The notes under the pieces are model-generated. The model was not told the DNA's origin. It did not search any database and saw only the letters and a program-made list of their open reading frames with translations. The position numbers and the translations under genes were made by a program. This document shows, piece after piece, positions 8,704 through 16,966 of a stretch of DNA of 59,733 bases. Source of the stretch: an uncultured Collinsella sp. (GTDB lineage: Bacteria > Actinomycetota > Coriobacteriia > Coriobacteriales > Coriobacteriaceae); contig USHA01000003.1 in assembly GCA_900554325.1 (NCBI GenBank), forward strand, positions 1 to 59,733, in the 5' to 3' direction. Every line of letters starts with the position of its first letter. Within the stretch, counting starts at the first letter, position 1.

Positions 8704-10008
8704 TTAGGCGCGCTCGGCACGCGCAAGCTCGGCAGCGACAAGCTTGACGGCCAGCACCAGCACATCGAGCGCGGCCTCCAGGTCCTCGACCGTGGGATAG
8801 CTCGGCGCGATGCGGATGTTGGTGTCGCGCGGGTCCTTGCCATAAGGCCAGGTAGCACCGGCCGGCGTGAGCTTGACGCCCAGGTCGGCGCAGAGCGCGG
8901 CGACCTTCTGGGCCGAGCCCTCGGGACCATCGAAGCTTACAAAGTAGCCGCCGCGGGGGTGCGTCCAGGTGGCGCAGCCCGTCTCGCCCAGACCCTCGGT
9001 GAGCTTGCGCTCGACGGCCTCAAAGCGCGGGCGCAGGAACTCGGCATGCTTTTTCATGTGCTCCTTGACCGCCTCGATGGTGGGAAGGAAGCGCACGTGA
9101 CGCAGCTGGTTGAGCTTGTCGGCGCTGATGAGGCCGGCCTTCAGGCGCTTGGAGAACTCCGCGATAACCGCGGGGCTCGCACCGATAAAGCCGATACCGG
9201 CACCCGGGAAGGTGATCTTGGACGTCGAGGCAAAGGCCACCACGCGGTCCTCGGTGCCCGCCGCGCGGGCAAGATCGAAGATGTTGGCGAGCTCGTCGGT
9301 CTCGTCGTACAGGTCGTGCACACAGTAGGCGTTGTCCCAGAAGATGCGGAAATCGGGCGCGGCCGTGGGCATCTCGACCAGGCGACGCACGGTGTCCTCG
9401 CTAAAGGTGATGCCCGTGGGGTTGGAATACTTGGGCACGCACCAGATGCCCTTGATGGAATCGTCGGCGGCAACGAGGCGCTCGATCTCGTCCATATCGG
9501 GGCCGTTGCCGGTCATCGCGACGGGAACGTTCTCGATACCCAAGTCGGCAGTAATGCCAAAGTGGCGATCGTAGCCGGGAACCGGGCACAGGAACTTGAC
9601 CTTCTTGCCGTCGTGCGCTGCCTCGTAAGCCTCCCAAGGGTCGCTACCACACGAGCCGCAACGCCAGAACATACCGGCGATATCGTGCTCGATCAGCAAA
9701 CTCGACGAACCCAGCACGAGCGTCTGCTCGGCGGGGCAACCCAGGAACTCCCCCGCTAGCTTGCGTGCCGAGGGAATGCCCTCAAAACAGCCGTAGTTGG
9801 AACAGTCGACGTTGCCGTCGTGCAGATCGGCATCGGCATTGAGGATATCGAGCATGGGTCGAGAGATGTCCACCTGGGAGGGCGACGGCTTGCCGCGGGC
9901 CATGTCGAGCGCCAGGCCCTTGGCCTTGACCTCGGCGACCTCGGCCTTGAGCGCCTCGATGGCGGCATCGAGTTCGGTGGTTTCCATCTTCTGGTAGATC
10001 GTCTGCAT
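8704..10008 (-). CDS. Aspartate aminotransferase, subgroup Ic (AspT-like)
   Basis: PLP enzyme that most likely interconverts aspartate and 2-oxoglutarate with oxaloacetate and glutamate. The 434-residue protein follows the pattern of Corynebacterium AspT: MARGKPSPSQVDIS near 37-50, CPVPGYDRHF near 141-150, YSNPTG near 194-199, and the PLP lysine predicted as Lys264 in STSKITFPGAG. This family was formerly annotated as MocR-like or as alanine-glyoxylate aminotransferase. It appears to be transcribed alone. The substrate is inferred from family resemblance. Confidence 0.85.
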   Translation of the reverse strand: MQTIYQKMETTELDAAIEALKAEVAEVKAKGLALDMARGKPSPSQVDISRPMLDILNADADLHDGNVDCSNYGCFEGIPSARKLAGEFLGCPAEQTLVLGSSSLLIEHDIAGMFWRCGSCGSDPWEAYEAAHDGKKVKFLCPVPGYDRHFGITADLGIENVPVAMTGNGPDMDEIERLVAADDSIKGIWCVPKYSNPTGITFSEDTVRRLVEMPTAAPDFRIFWDNAYCVHDLYDETDELANIFDLARAAGTEDRVVAFASTSKITFPGAGIGFIGASPAVIAEFSKRLKAGLISADKLNQLRHVRFLPTIEAVKEHMKKHAEFLRPRFEAVERKLTEGLGETGCATWTHPRGGYFVSFDGPEGSAQKVAALCADLGVKLTPAGATWPYGKDPRDTNIRIAPSYPTVEDLEAALDVLVLAVKLVAAELARAERA

Positions 10009-10157
10009 GGGTGCGACCTTTCACGAAGCGGTACGTTGCAATTCTTCTAAGTATAGACCGCCACCGTCGCAACGTTATGAAGCCGTGATAGATTAAGTCC
10101 ATCGCAATGAATTACGAATCGCCGCGCATGCCGGCGTGGAGCGCCCAAGGAGGCACT

Positions 10158-10412
10158 ATGGAGTACGGATCGTTCCAGGCCGAAGAATTCGGCGACCTGC
10201 AGCGCCTGGTCGACGGACTATTTTACGACCGTCACGCCATCGACCGCCTGGATCTGATCGTACAGGCCGAAATCTTGGACCTGGCACCCGATCTCATGGA
10301 GATCGTCAACCTGCTACCGCCCGGCTATTACGACCGCCAGTCACTTTGCGACCAGCTCAACTCCGCCTTGGCCGCCCACGGCTGGGGCGCCGTCTACGGC
10401 ACCGTGGAATAA
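10158..10412 (+). CDS. Small conserved-looking protein of unknown function
   Basis: An 84-residue acidic protein, rich in Asp, Glu, Leu and Tyr, with no membrane segment. A strong AAGGAGG six bases before the ATG at 10158 decides this start over an ATG 51 bases upstream. Sequence features include a central LDLAPDLMEIVNLLPPGYYDR stretch that looks helical. It is divergent from aspT. I do not recognise a family; codon use resembles the neighbours, supporting a real gene. Confidence 0.65.
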   Translation: MEYGSFQAEEFGDLQRLVDGLFYDRHAIDRLDLIVQAEILDLAPDLMEIVNLLPPGYYDRQSLCDQLNSALAAHGWGAVYGTVE

Positions 10413-10477
10413 ACCTCGAGGCCGACGATTTGGCCCGTTTCCCGACCCTGGCGAGGCTTGTTTTAGGGCTTGTGGCC

Positions 10478-10697
10478 AAAAAAGGGCAAATATGAGTACT
10501 GTTACCTTTTTAGTAGCAGCGATTCTTGGTCGAAATCGGCAAAGCTGGACTTGAAACTCCTTAATCACCGTCAGTTAGCGCCGAATTGGAAGTCGATGGT
10601 CACTCATTAACGTACAGCTCTTATAACTTTGTTCATTATTTTCCACACCTAAAATGAAACGCCGTTTGTGACAGTACTCACAAACGGCGTTTTTTGA
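10478..10697. other. AT-rich intergenic island with inverted ends
   Basis: This stretch, part of a 373-base gap, is visibly richer in A and T than its surroundings. GAGTACTGTTAC near the left end is mirrored by GTGACAGTACTC near the right end with one mismatch, about 170 bases apart. No credible gene lies inside. It could be a small RNA locus or a remnant of a mobile repeat; the hairpin terminator forms its right end. Confidence 0.4.
10658..10695. terminator. Intrinsic terminator beside nhaA
   Basis: Perfect 14-bp stem AACGCCGTTTGTGA/TCACAAACGGCGTT with a 6-nt loop and a T-run to the right; on the minus strand it is followed by TTTCATTTT. It can end the leftward nhaA transcript and any rightward RNA from the AT-rich island. 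Confidence 0.8.
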
Positions 10698-10785
10698 CCA
10701 CGGGGGCATCTGGCAGGGGGCCAGTAGCACCCTGATCCGAGTTTCGAACGCATCCAAACCGGTTCTGGTGTCTGTTTTCGAGCTT

Positions 10786-12144
10786 TTACTCGTCCTTGGA
10801 CGCGGGGTGCTTGCAGACCACGCTCATGTAGATCATGCCGAGCACGGCAGCGGTAACCGAACCGGCAAGGATGGCGGCCTTGGCAGCCAGAACCTCAAAC
10901 TGGGCCGTCGGGAAGGCGAGACCGCTGATGAGAATCGACATGGTAAAGCCGATGCCGCCCAGAATACCCACGCCGGCAATCATGTGCCAGTTGACGTTGC
11001 GCGGTAGCTCGCAGGCCTTGAGCTTGACCAAGGCGAACGTCATGCCAAAGATGCCGATCGGCTTGCCCAGCAGCATGCCAAAGTACACGCCGAGCGTCAC
11101 CGGGTCGGTGAGCAGCGTGCTCATATCCACGCCCACTAGGCGAACCTGCGCGTTCACGAACGCAAAGATCGGCAGGATCACAAAGTTGACCGGCGTGGAA
11201 ATCAGACGCTCCATGCGGATGAGCGGCGGGGTCACGCGGTGCATGACGCGCTCGACCTTGGTGGTCGAGACGGTAAAGTCATGCTGGCCCAGGATGTGCG
11301 CCTCGTCGTCGTAGCGGTCATCGAGCAGCGGCAGGCACTCCCCCAACCAATCGGTAAGGCTGTCGAGCTTAACACCGCACTTGGCCGGGATGGTAAAGGC
11401 CAAGATGACGCCAGCAAGCGTGGCATGTACGCCGCTCTTGAACATGCAGAACCACAACAGCAGGCCCAGTACCGAATACGGGGCAAGGCGGTAATGCTGC
11501 GTCTTGTTGAGCCACACGAGCGCGCAGGTCACAAGCGCGGCGGCGCCCAACCAAAACGGATTGGGGCTCTGACCGTAGAAGATGGCGATGGCGGCGATGG
11601 AGATGAGGTCGTCGGCGATGGCGAGCGTCGAGAAGAACACGCGCACGCCGTTGGGCACACGGTTGCCCAAAAGCGACAGCACGCCCAGTGCAAAGGCAAT
11701 ATCGGTTGCCATGGGAATGGCCCAGCCGTTGTGCGCGCCGGCATGGTTAAAGATCAGATAGATGCAGGCGGGAACGACGACGCCGCCCACGGCCGCCAGC
11801 ATGGGAAGCATGGCCTGGCGCGGGTTTTTGAGCTCGCCGACCGTCATCTCATACTTGAGCTCAATACCCACCAGCAAAAAGAAAATCGCCATGAGGAAGT
11901 CGTTGACGAAAAGCTCAACGGTGAGACCGGCCGTAAGGTTGCCCAGGCCCACATACAGCGGGGTCTCCAAAAAGTGATGGATGGCCTCGTAGGCATCGGT
12001 ATTGGCGCAAATGACGGCGGCGATGGCGGCGAAGACCATGACGGCGGCGGAAATCGTGCCGTTCTCGGCGATGCGCTCCCAGATGTCGTGACGTTCAAAG
12101 CGCTTGCGCTCACGAACGTTGAACAGCTGCTCAGTTGCTGCCAT
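10786..12144 (-). CDS. nhaA: Na+/H+ antiporter NhaA
   Basis: Exchanges internal sodium for external protons for pH and salt balance. The 452-residue protein has about twelve hydrophobic segments. The key acidic residues are visible: Asp148 in MATDIAFALG and the Asp178-Asp179 pair in LAIADDLISI, matching the paired aspartates of E. coli NhaA. It is longer than the 388-residue E. coli protein, with an extended loop near residues 270-310. It stands alone, with a terminator on its 3' side. Confidence 0.94.
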   Translation of the reverse strand: MAATEQLFNVRERKRFERHDIWERIAENGTISAAVMVFAAIAAVICANTDAYEAIHHFLETPLYVGLGNLTAGLTVELFVNDFLMAIFFLLVGIELKYEMTVGELKNPRQAMLPMLAAVGGVVVPACIYLIFNHAGAHNGWAIPMATDIAFALGVLSLLGNRVPNGVRVFFSTLAIADDLISIAAIAIFYGQSPNPFWLGAAALVTCALVWLNKTQHYRLAPYSVLGLLLWFCMFKSGVHATLAGVILAFTIPAKCGVKLDSLTDWLGECLPLLDDRYDDEAHILGQHDFTVSTTKVERVMHRVTPPLIRMERLISTPVNFVILPIFAFVNAQVRLVGVDMSTLLTDPVTLGVYFGMLLGKPIGIFGMTFALVKLKACELPRNVNWHMIAGVGILGGIGFTMSILISGLAFPTAQFEVLAAKAAILAGSVTAAVLGMIYMSVVCKHPASKDE

Positions 12145-12290
12145 GGGCGGCTCCTTTCACGGGAAAGCTCCCGTCTTAAAAAAGCACGGCCCGCCCAAGT
12201 GGCGGCGCCGCGCTCTAACGTATTACGCTTGCATCTAGCCTACCCTGCACGACAAGCACGCAGGCGTGGCCGAAAAGCGGAACCACAGGT

Positions 12291-12311
12291 TGAACATTAT
12301 TTGTTCAACGG
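12291..12311. other. Small palindrome upstream of nhaA
   Basis: GTTGAAC and GTTCAAC flank a 7-base A/T spacer. It lies between nhaA and the ppaC terminator. Operator or chance palindrome; function unknown. Confidence 0.3.
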
Positions 12312-12352
12312 CACGGGCATACCTGTCCAAGAGACGACGCGGCGCCGTGCAC

Positions 12353-12392
12353 AAAAAACGACCGGAGCGCGGGGCGTCCGCGATCCGGTCGT
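12353..12392 (-). terminator. Intrinsic terminator of ppaC
   Basis: On the minus strand the stem ACGACCGGA/TCCGGTCGT, extended by GC pairs, is followed by six T residues about 20 bases after the ppaC stop. Confidence 0.85.
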
Positions 12393-12411
12393 GGCGTTTG
12401 GTCAACTAAAC

Positions 12412-13335
12412 CTAGCAGGCGGCCATGATGGGGGCTGCGACCTGCTTCTTACGGGAGAGGACGCCCGGCATCCAGACGCCGTCGTGCTCGTCGGCAATGC
12501 CCAGGCCCTTCTGAGCGGCCTCGGTCTCGCCCTCGAGCAGGACCTGCGAGCCTTCCTCCATGATGTCGGTGATGCACAGAACGATGCCGTCGGCACCCTT
12601 CTCGGCGGCGTAGGCGCGCATGGCCTCGCGAATCTCGTCGATCATGCCGAGTGCGCGGGTCTTGTCGACAGTCTCGTACTGGCCGATGAGCAGCTTCTTG
12701 CCGGCGGGCTCGAACATCTTGATGTCGTTACCGACCATCTCGGCTGCGGTGAAGGAGCCGGACGGACGGGTGAGGAAGACCTCCATGCCAAACTTGACCG
12801 GGTCGACGCCCACCTGCTCGCCGAGCTTGGCGGCGACGGCGCGGTCGACATCGGTGGTGGTGGGGCTCTTGAGCATGAGCGTGTCAGTCATCATGGCCGA
12901 GAGCAGCAGCTTGGCCTGAACGTCGGAAAGCTCAACGCCGAGCACGCCGGCGAGCTTGGTGACGATGGTGCAGCTGGAGCCCCAGGGCAGGCAGATGTAG
13001 TGCAGCGGGCCGGCGGTCTCGAAGTCGCCGATGCGGTGATGATCGACAACGCCAAAGACCGTGGCGTCCTTAAGGCCGGCGACGGACTGGGCAGACTCGT
13101 TGTGGTCGGTGAGGACGACGAGCTGACCGGCCTCGACGGACTCGATCACGCGGGGCTCGGCAATGCCGGCGTCGGCGAGCAGCTTGGCAGACTCTGCCGG
13201 AAGCTGACCAAGGGCGCAGGCCTCGTAGGTGTTGCCGGCATACTCAACCTGGTTGAGCAACTGGGACAGGACGACGGCGCTCATGATAGCGTCGTTATCG
13301 GGGTTCTGGTGACCAAAGACAAGAACGTTTGCCAT
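12412..13335 (-). CDS. ppaC: Manganese-dependent inorganic pyrophosphatase (family II)
   Basis: Hydrolyses pyrophosphate to phosphate. The 307-residue protein carries the DHH-type metal ligands: His9, Asp13 and Asp15 in GHQNPDND, Asp77 in TDHNE, and Asp98-His99-His100 in VVDHHR. The C-terminal DHHA2 domain ends with the signature SRKKQ. It is monocistronic, with a strong terminator. This family replaces the soluble family I enzyme in many Firmicutes and Actinobacteria. Confidence 0.95.
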   Translation of the reverse strand: MANVLVFGHQNPDNDAIMSAVVLSQLLNQVEYAGNTYEACALGQLPAESAKLLADAGIAEPRVIESVEAGQLVVLTDHNESAQSVAGLKDATVFGVVDHHRIGDFETAGPLHYICLPWGSSCTIVTKLAGVLGVELSDVQAKLLLSAMMTDTLMLKSPTTTDVDRAVAAKLGEQVGVDPVKFGMEVFLTRPSGSFTAAEMVGNDIKMFEPAGKKLLIGQYETVDKTRALGMIDEIREAMRAYAAEKGADGIVLCITDIMEEGSQVLLEGETEAAQKGLGIADEHDGVWMPGVLSRKKQVAAPIMAAC

Positions 13336-13458
13336 GGGTATCCTCCACTTGATATGTGTACTTGGACGTAGCTATGGTAGCACGCCGATGCCGAGCCTTC
13401 GCAGACGGAAGGGTCACGGCATATTTTGGGGCAGGCATGGGGGCCAAGACTGTCCCTT

Positions 13459-13499
13459 TTGCACCGTGTTGGTGCAAAGTAACCTGACCCCCTTGCACC
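13459..13499. repeat. Dispersed repeat, family C copy 1
   Basis: TTGCACC and GGTGCAA form a small hairpin, and the 23 bases at 13469-13491, containing GGTGCAAAGTAACCTGACCC, recur exactly in inverted orientation at 23740-23762. GACTGTCCC just to the left adds the GTCCC core seen in other families. It ends at the 3' side of the ROK gene. Confidence 0.7.
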
Positions 13500-13501
13500 A
13501 G

Positions 13502-14455
13502 CTATTTACCGGCGGCGCGCAGGGCTACGTAGGCGGCACCGATGATACCGGCGTCGTTGCCGAGCGAGGCGACCTCGATGGGCGTCTCGCGCGAGACGGA
13601 AAACGCGTACTGCTTAAAGTGCTCGCGCACGGCGTCGAGGTAGACATCGGCCGAGGCGGAGGCGCCGCCGCCGATGAGGAACATCTCAGGGTCGACCACG
13701 TTGGCGATAAGCGCCAGGGCACGGCCGAGGTAGTCGGCCATGGTATCGGCCGCGGCAAGCGCGAGCTTATCGCCCTCGCGGCAGGCTTGGAATACGTCCT
13801 TGGAATCGGAAGGACCGGTGAGCTCGATGGGCTCGACGCCCGCAGCCTTGCACTCGGCCAGGTAATTGCTCACCACGCCGGTGGCGCTGGAATACTGCTC
13901 CAGGTGGCCATGGCCGCCGCAGCCGCAGGTACGCTCCTCGTCGGGGTTCAGGCACATGTGGCCAATCTCGCCGCCGGCACCCACAACGCCCGACACAACG
14001 TCGCCGTTGATGATGACGCCGCCGCCCACGCCGGTACCGATGGTGACCATCACCACGTTCTGCACGCCCTTGGCAGAGCCGAGCCAGGCCTCGCCCATGG
14101 CGGCGGCGTTGGCGTCGTTCTCGTACTTTACGACCGCGTCGGGGCAGTGCTCCTGAATGGCAATCTTAAGCTCGGGCAGGTTGATGGAGATGTTCGCCTT
14201 GACCTTGGCATCGCCCGCAGCCGGAATGGGGCACGGAACGGCCAGGCCGATGCCCGCCACAAAGGCGCGCGGAATCTGAGCCTTGGCGACCACCTGGTCG
14301 ATAGCCTCGGTTACCGCGGCAAAGCCCGCAGCGTCGACGATGGGAGGCGTGGGCACGCTGGCCTTGGCAAGCAGGTTGCCGTCCTCGTCGAACAGGCCCT
14401 CCTTAACCGAAGTGCCGCCGACGTCAATGCCGATGTAGTACTGCTTAGGTTCCAT
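13502..14455 (-). CDS. glk: ROK-family glucokinase
   Basis: Phosphorylates glucose to glucose 6-phosphate with ATP. The 317-residue protein has the phosphate-binding DVGGTSVK at 11-18, the catalytic Asp near 114 (ENDANAA), the second phosphate loop GTGVGGGV at 141-148, EIGH at 163-166 and the zinc site beginning CGCGGHGHLE at 177-186. No N-terminal HTH is present, so it is a kinase and not a ROK repressor. The start is set by a Shine-Dalgarno-like AAAGGTGGG. It could serve glucose released by the nearby glycosidase. Another hexose or N-acetylhexosamine substrate is possible. Confidence 0.85.
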   Translation of the reverse strand: MEPKQYYIGIDVGGTSVKEGLFDEDGNLLAKASVPTPPIVDAAGFAAVTEAIDQVVAKAQIPRAFVAGIGLAVPCPIPAAGDAKVKANISINLPELKIAIQEHCPDAVVKYENDANAAAMGEAWLGSAKGVQNVVMVTIGTGVGGGVIINGDVVSGVVGAGGEIGHMCLNPDEERTCGCGGHGHLEQYSSATGVVSNYLAECKAAGVEPIELTGPSDSKDVFQACREGDKLALAAADTMADYLGRALALIANVVDPEMFLIGGGASASADVYLDAVREHFKQYAFSVSRETPIEVASLGNDAGIIGAAYVALRAAGK

Positions 14456-14510
14456 GAGAGCCCACCTTTCTCGTTTAAACATTGCCTGTATGGTACCGCT
14501 CTCAAGACAA

Positions 14511-14551
14511 AAACCCGCCAAAAAGGGACAGGTTTGTTTTGGCAGGTTTTA
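14511..14551. repeat. Dispersed palindrome, family B copy 1
   Basis: AAAACCCGCCAAAA pairs with TTTTGGCAGGTTTT at one mismatch; the loop contains AGGGACAGGTTTG. Related copies are at 18405-18489 and 50564-50600. It lies 5' of the glucokinase gene. Confidence 0.75.
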
Positions 14552-14605
14552 TCTGGGGAAACGTCCGCCCGCTCAACGAGCAATGACGCTCAGCAACTCG
14601 CCAAA

Positions 14606-14638
14606 CAAAAAGCGCCGGGAGAGGGAGACTCCCGGCGC
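14606..14638 (-). terminator. Terminator after the beta-glucoside PTS genes
   Basis: Perfect stem GCGCCGGGAG/CTCCCGGCGC with an 7-nt loop, followed on the minus strand by TTTTTGTTT. It closes the leftward GH1-PTS unit. Confidence 0.85.
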
Positions 14639-14696
14639 CTGCAAAAGGGACTGGATTGTATGCGAACCGCACGATCCGTCGCGGCGAAAACGCCAG

Positions 14697-15029
14697 CTAG
14701 GCCTTGAGTGCCTGTAGCTGTTTGTGGACCTCAATGAGCTCCGTGGCCATGACGCGCATGGTCTCGGTGCCGGCCATCTGGTCCTCGGCGTGCAGCAGAA
14801 TCAGCGGGGCCTCGCCGTTGCGCTCGCCATTGGCCTCCTTCTTAAGAAGTCCCATGTGAACATCGTGGCCGCCGTTATAGGCCTCGTCGCCCTGCTTAAT
14901 GAGCTCCTCGGCGGCGTCAAAATCGCCCTCCTTGGCCTTTTGCACGGCATTGATGTACATGCTCTTGGCGGTACCGACGTAGCTGATGATCTCAAAGCAG
15001 GTCATCTGCAGTTCGTTCATATCCTCCAT
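14697..15029 (-). CDS. PTS lactose/cellobiose-family IIA component
   Basis: Cytoplasmic phosphocarrier that receives phosphate from HPr and passes it to IIB. The 110-residue all-helical protein has the phospho-acceptor His80 in ILLHAEDQMAG, with the nearby Asp of the family's metal site. The ATG at 15029 is favoured, as AGGTG sits six bases upstream; a GTG nine bases earlier abuts the IIB stop and is less well supported. It follows the IIB gene by 9 bases. The sugar is inferred to be a beta-glucoside from the GH1 partner. Confidence 0.88.
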   Translation of the reverse strand: MEDMNELQMTCFEIISYVGTAKSMYINAVQKAKEGDFDAAEELIKQGDEAYNGGHDVHMGLLKKEANGERNGEAPLILLHAEDQMAGTETMRVMATELIEVHKQLQALKA

Positions 15030-15038
15030 GCAGAGCAC

Positions 15039-15341
15039 CTAGCCCATCACGCTGACGCAGTGGTCGATGATGCCGGCAGCGTTCATGCGGCCGTAGTCGA
15101 CCATGTTGATAACCTCGACCGGGAAGCGGCCGGCGGCCTCCTTCTCAAAATCGCCCTTGGTGTAGCCGATCTGCGGACCAAGCAGCAACATGTCGCACTC
15201 GTCCAGGTGATCGTGGGCCTCGTTCATGGGACGAGCCTCGACCTCAATATCCAGACCACGGTTTGCAACCTCGGCCTGCATCTTCTGGACCAGCAGGCTC
15301 GTGGACATACCGGCATTGCAGCAGAGCATGATCTTCTTCAT
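15039..15341 (-). CDS. PTS lactose/cellobiose-family IIB component
   Basis: A 100-residue phosphocarrier with the phospho-cysteine predicted as Cys8 in MLCCNAGMSTSLL, which aligns with the ChbB-type active site. It passes phosphate to sugar bound to IIC. It lies between IIA (9 bases) and IIC (161 bases away). The larger gap to IIC holds a strong hairpin that may change the ratio of the soluble components to the membrane component. Confidence 0.92.
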   Translation of the reverse strand: MKKIMLCCNAGMSTSLLVQKMQAEVANRGLDIEVEARPMNEAHDHLDECDMLLLGPQIGYTKGDFEKEAAGRFPVEVINMVDYGRMNAAGIIDHCVSVMG

Positions 15342-15440
15342 GGTTTCCTCCTTATAACTGCGCGGCGCGCAGACGACAACTGGTTTTATTCCTTGCGGCT
15401 ATTGTGCCCACCCCCCTGCATCTTTACACAAGGGAGAGAG

Positions 15441-15472
15441 CTGCGGGCACCGGCACCGCGTACCGGCGCCCG
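15441..15472 (-). promoter_or_regulatory. Intercistronic hairpin between PTS IIC and IIB
   Basis: GCGGGC-x-CCGG pairs with CCGG-x-GCCCGC. There is no T-run on the minus strand, so it is more likely a processing or stability hairpin than a full terminator. Confidence 0.5.
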
Positions 15473-15502
15473 CAAAGGTGAAAGGGACGAACGTTAGGCG
15501 TT

Positions 15503-16846
15503 CTACTCGGCGAAAGCCTCCTGCTTGGCGATTGCCTTCTCGGAAATCTTCATAAAAGGCAGGTAGACGGCCATGCCAATGACAATCTCGATAGCCTGCC
15601 ACACGCCGGCGCGCCAGTCAAAGCCCGTAGCGAGCAGGGCATTGATGACGGGAGGCATGGTCCAGGGCACCTGGGCGATGCAGGGGCTGATGATGCCTGC
15701 GCAGGTAAGGCCATAGGTGATGCCGATGAACAGATCGGGAAGAAGAACGAACGGGATCATGAGCGGCAGGTTGTACACGATGGGGTAACCGTAGATAACC
15801 GGCTCGTTGATGTTGAACAGACCAGGCAGGATAGCCATCTTGGAAACGGTCTCGGAAGCCTTGTTCTTGGAGAACAGGAGCGTGTCGAGCAGGAGCATGA
15901 GGGTGCAGCCCGAGCCGCCGATGAGGGCGAAGCTGTTAACGATCTGCATGTTCATGTAGTGATCGGGCTGGATGGTGCCACCGGCGGCAAAGGTAGCCAT
16001 GTTGTCGACGATGAGCATGGTCAGGATCGGCTCGACGGTAGCGCCAGAGATGGTGGACTGGTGAATACCGACGCAGAACAGCAGGTTAGCAAGGGTGTAG
16101 ATGAGGATAACAGCCCACGGACCGGCGTTCATGATGCTCTTGAGCGGGTTGGAGATGCACGTGGAGATGATGGTGCACAGATCGGTGCCGGCGCACACGG
16201 CGAGCAGGGCTGCGGCAAGAGCGAAGACCGCGAGGTTAAGCAGCATCGGAATCATGACGTTGAAGGAGTTGGAGACCGCGGGAGGCACGCCCTCGCCCAG
16301 CTTAACCTTGAGCTTCTCGACGCCAGAAATCTTGATGAAGAGCGAGACGGAAAGCAGGGCGATGATAATAGCCGAGAACAGACCGTTGGTGCCGGTGTTG
16401 GCAGTCGAAAGGGCGCCCGTGACCTCGGCGGAGGTGATCTTGTCGGTGAGCAGTGGGCTCGTGGCGGCAAGCGAGGCGGTGATCTGCTGCGGCATCATGA
16501 TGACGAAGGCAGAGATGGCGACGACCACGCAAGCGAGCGGGTTATCGAAACGCTTGTTCTTGGCGAGGCTGTAGCCAATCAATCCGGCCAAGATAATGGC
16601 AGAGACGTTGAGGGTGCCCAGCGTAATTGCCGAGCCCCACGTCTGAAGGTTGGCAAGGCCCGCCGCATCGAGCGGGAACAGAGGGAACACGACGTTGTTA
16701 ATAAGAACCGCGATACCCGCAAGGATATAGAGCGGCGTGATGGTCGCGAAGGCGTCACGCAGGGAACGCAGGTGAACCTGGTTTCCCACCTTCGCAGAGA
16801 CCTCGGCAAACTTGTCGAGGAAGCTCTTTCCGTTGTCACTGGCCAT
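15503..16846 (-). CDS. celB: PTS lactose/cellobiose-family IIC permease
   Basis: The membrane component that carries and phosphorylates the sugar. The 447-residue protein has about ten hydrophobic segments and a conserved NINEPVIYGYPIVYN segment near residue 330 that is typical of the EIIC-Lac/Cel family. The start has a good AGGAGC site. It precedes the IIB and IIA genes in the same direction and follows the GH1 gene by 120 bases. Cellobiose, chitobiose or another beta-diglucoside is the likely cargo; sequence alone does not separate them. Confidence 0.9.
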   Translation of the reverse strand: MASDNGKSFLDKFAEVSAKVGNQVHLRSLRDAFATITPLYILAGIAVLINNVVFPLFPLDAAGLANLQTWGSAITLGTLNVSAIILAGLIGYSLAKNKRFDNPLACVVVAISAFVIMMPQQITASLAATSPLLTDKITSAEVTGALSTANTGTNGLFSAIIIALLSVSLFIKISGVEKLKVKLGEGVPPAVSNSFNVMIPMLLNLAVFALAAALLAVCAGTDLCTIISTCISNPLKSIMNAGPWAVILIYTLANLLFCVGIHQSTISGATVEPILTMLIVDNMATFAAGGTIQPDHYMNMQIVNSFALIGGSGCTLMLLLDTLLFSKNKASETVSKMAILPGLFNINEPVIYGYPIVYNLPLMIPFVLLPDLFIGITYGLTCAGIISPCIAQVPWTMPPVINALLATGFDWRAGVWQAIEIVIGMAVYLPFMKISEKAIAKQEAFAE

Positions 16847-16966
16847 GATTGCTCCTAACTTTCAAATCCGGCCTTTTCCTATGCGCACGGTGGTCTGTCG
16901 CCCTCTGCCACCAGATGTGCCATGTGTTGCGCGCGGCGGCGCGCGGTCTGGGCGTTCGCCCGGTCG

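Noticed and set aside
10136..10495. Alternative 119-codon frame over the small gene at 10158
   Set aside because: Arg/Pro/Gly-rich shadow composition; the strong ribosome site belongs to the 84-residue frame.
11239..13371. Long plus-strand frame opposite nhaA and ppaC
   Set aside because: Antisense shadow of two well-supported genes; it also runs through the ppaC terminator.
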